DNA from: Selaginella moellendorffii
Lineage: Eukaryota > Streptophyta > Lycopodiopsida > Selaginellales > Selaginellaceae
Length of the DNA: 64,000 nt
Reading direction: 5' to 3'
Assembly (NCBI RefSeq): GCF_000143415.4
Contig: NW_003314264.1
Location: 698,124-762,123 of the forward strand
Shown here piece after piece: positions 63,779 to 64,000 of this stretch. The position numbers and the translations under genes are program-made. The notes under the pieces are model-generated. The model ran no database searches. It saw only the letters and a list, made by a program, of their open reading frames with translations, and had not been told where the DNA came from. The number at the start of each line of letters is the position of its first letter. Position 1 is the first letter of the stretch.

Positions 63779-64000
63779 TAAAAACAAACTCATTAGCACA
63801 TTGAATCAACTATACTATATTTACCATCAACTGCTATTGAGGAACTAGGACCGATATCACTTGGGCGCACTGCTGATTCTGAAGGATTGGACATACGTTT
63901 CGACCTTTGCTTGGCACTATCCTTCCTCGACACTAAAGGCTAGAGTTTGTATCTTAATTCAACTGAATAATCTCTACTTACCATTTGCTCTGCGACCTAC

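Larger units (their letters stand above)
61863..64000 (+). mobile_element. Copy C of the large TIR transposon (cargo-side end, runs off the window)
   Basis: Begins with the 24-bp TIR at 61863-61886 and matches A1 1525-3665 closely throughout. It is inserted in the chromovirus pol; the four bases before it are GGAA. It contains the phosphatase-like domain and linker exon. Palindromes lie at 62249, 63304 and 63379, at the same places as in A1. Confidence 0.9.

Overview
The window looks like land-plant nuclear DNA, most likely a lycophyte such as Selaginella. Signs are an intronless pentatricopeptide repeat (PPR) gene built of 31-residue S-type repeats, very short introns (54-57 bp where both splice sites can be read), TTTAGGG-type telomeric repeats, LTR retrotransposons primed by initiator tRNA-Met, and a chromodomain Ty3/gypsy element. 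The species call is inference. About 85-90% of the window is transposable elements inserted into one another; only about 17.1-24.1 kb looks like host DNA.

The dominant feature is a large DNA transposon with 24-bp terminal inverted repeats (starting AAGCTCTATTTCGTTAAAG) and 4-bp target duplications, present four times: A0 (1-1515, one end only), A1 (1525-13920, complete, target duplication CTTT), B (37385-51399, complete, inverted, target duplication ATAG) and C (61863 to the window end). The intact ancestor was about 13 kb with two divergent transcription units. One encodes a DDE-type transposase (DUF7869-like catalytic region, En/Spm-like N-terminal domains, SH3/BAH-like tail) followed by a small acidic ORF. 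The other encodes a multi-exon cargo protein: a ParB-like domain, a degenerate methyltransferase-like domain, a basic then very acidic stretch, a Pro/Thr-rich linker, and an FCP1/NIF-type HAD phosphatase-like domain. A telomeric (telo-box) repeat lies between the two units. A 22-bp palindrome with arms ATGGCRTG and CAYGCCAT recurs about 15-20 times per copy, in introns, exons and spacers, and was not found outside the element. Every copy is broken, but by different mutations.

Layout: 1-13920, A0 and A1 in tandem. 13925-17143, chromovirus LTRs with a palindromic mini-retrotransposon inserted. 17144-24099, host segment: an unknown ORF, a truncated PPR gene, a P-loop ATPase-like pseudogene, an anthranilate synthase beta-subunit-like 3' fragment and a decayed tRNA-Leu. 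24100-24216, assembly gap. 24217-30466, a broken gypsy element and LTR pieces. 30467-51433, a retroelement with LTRs but no coding capacity (LARD-like), whose right LTR is split by transposon B; B is itself split by a solo LTR at 40993-42768. 51434-56647, a heavily decayed chromovirus and nested mini-retrotransposons (TRIMs). 56648-61862, a chromovirus with its 3' LTR, cut by transposon C, which runs to the end.

Nothing here appears to be a complete working mobile element. The window's value is that A1, B and C together show the architecture of a large cargo-carrying plant transposon.
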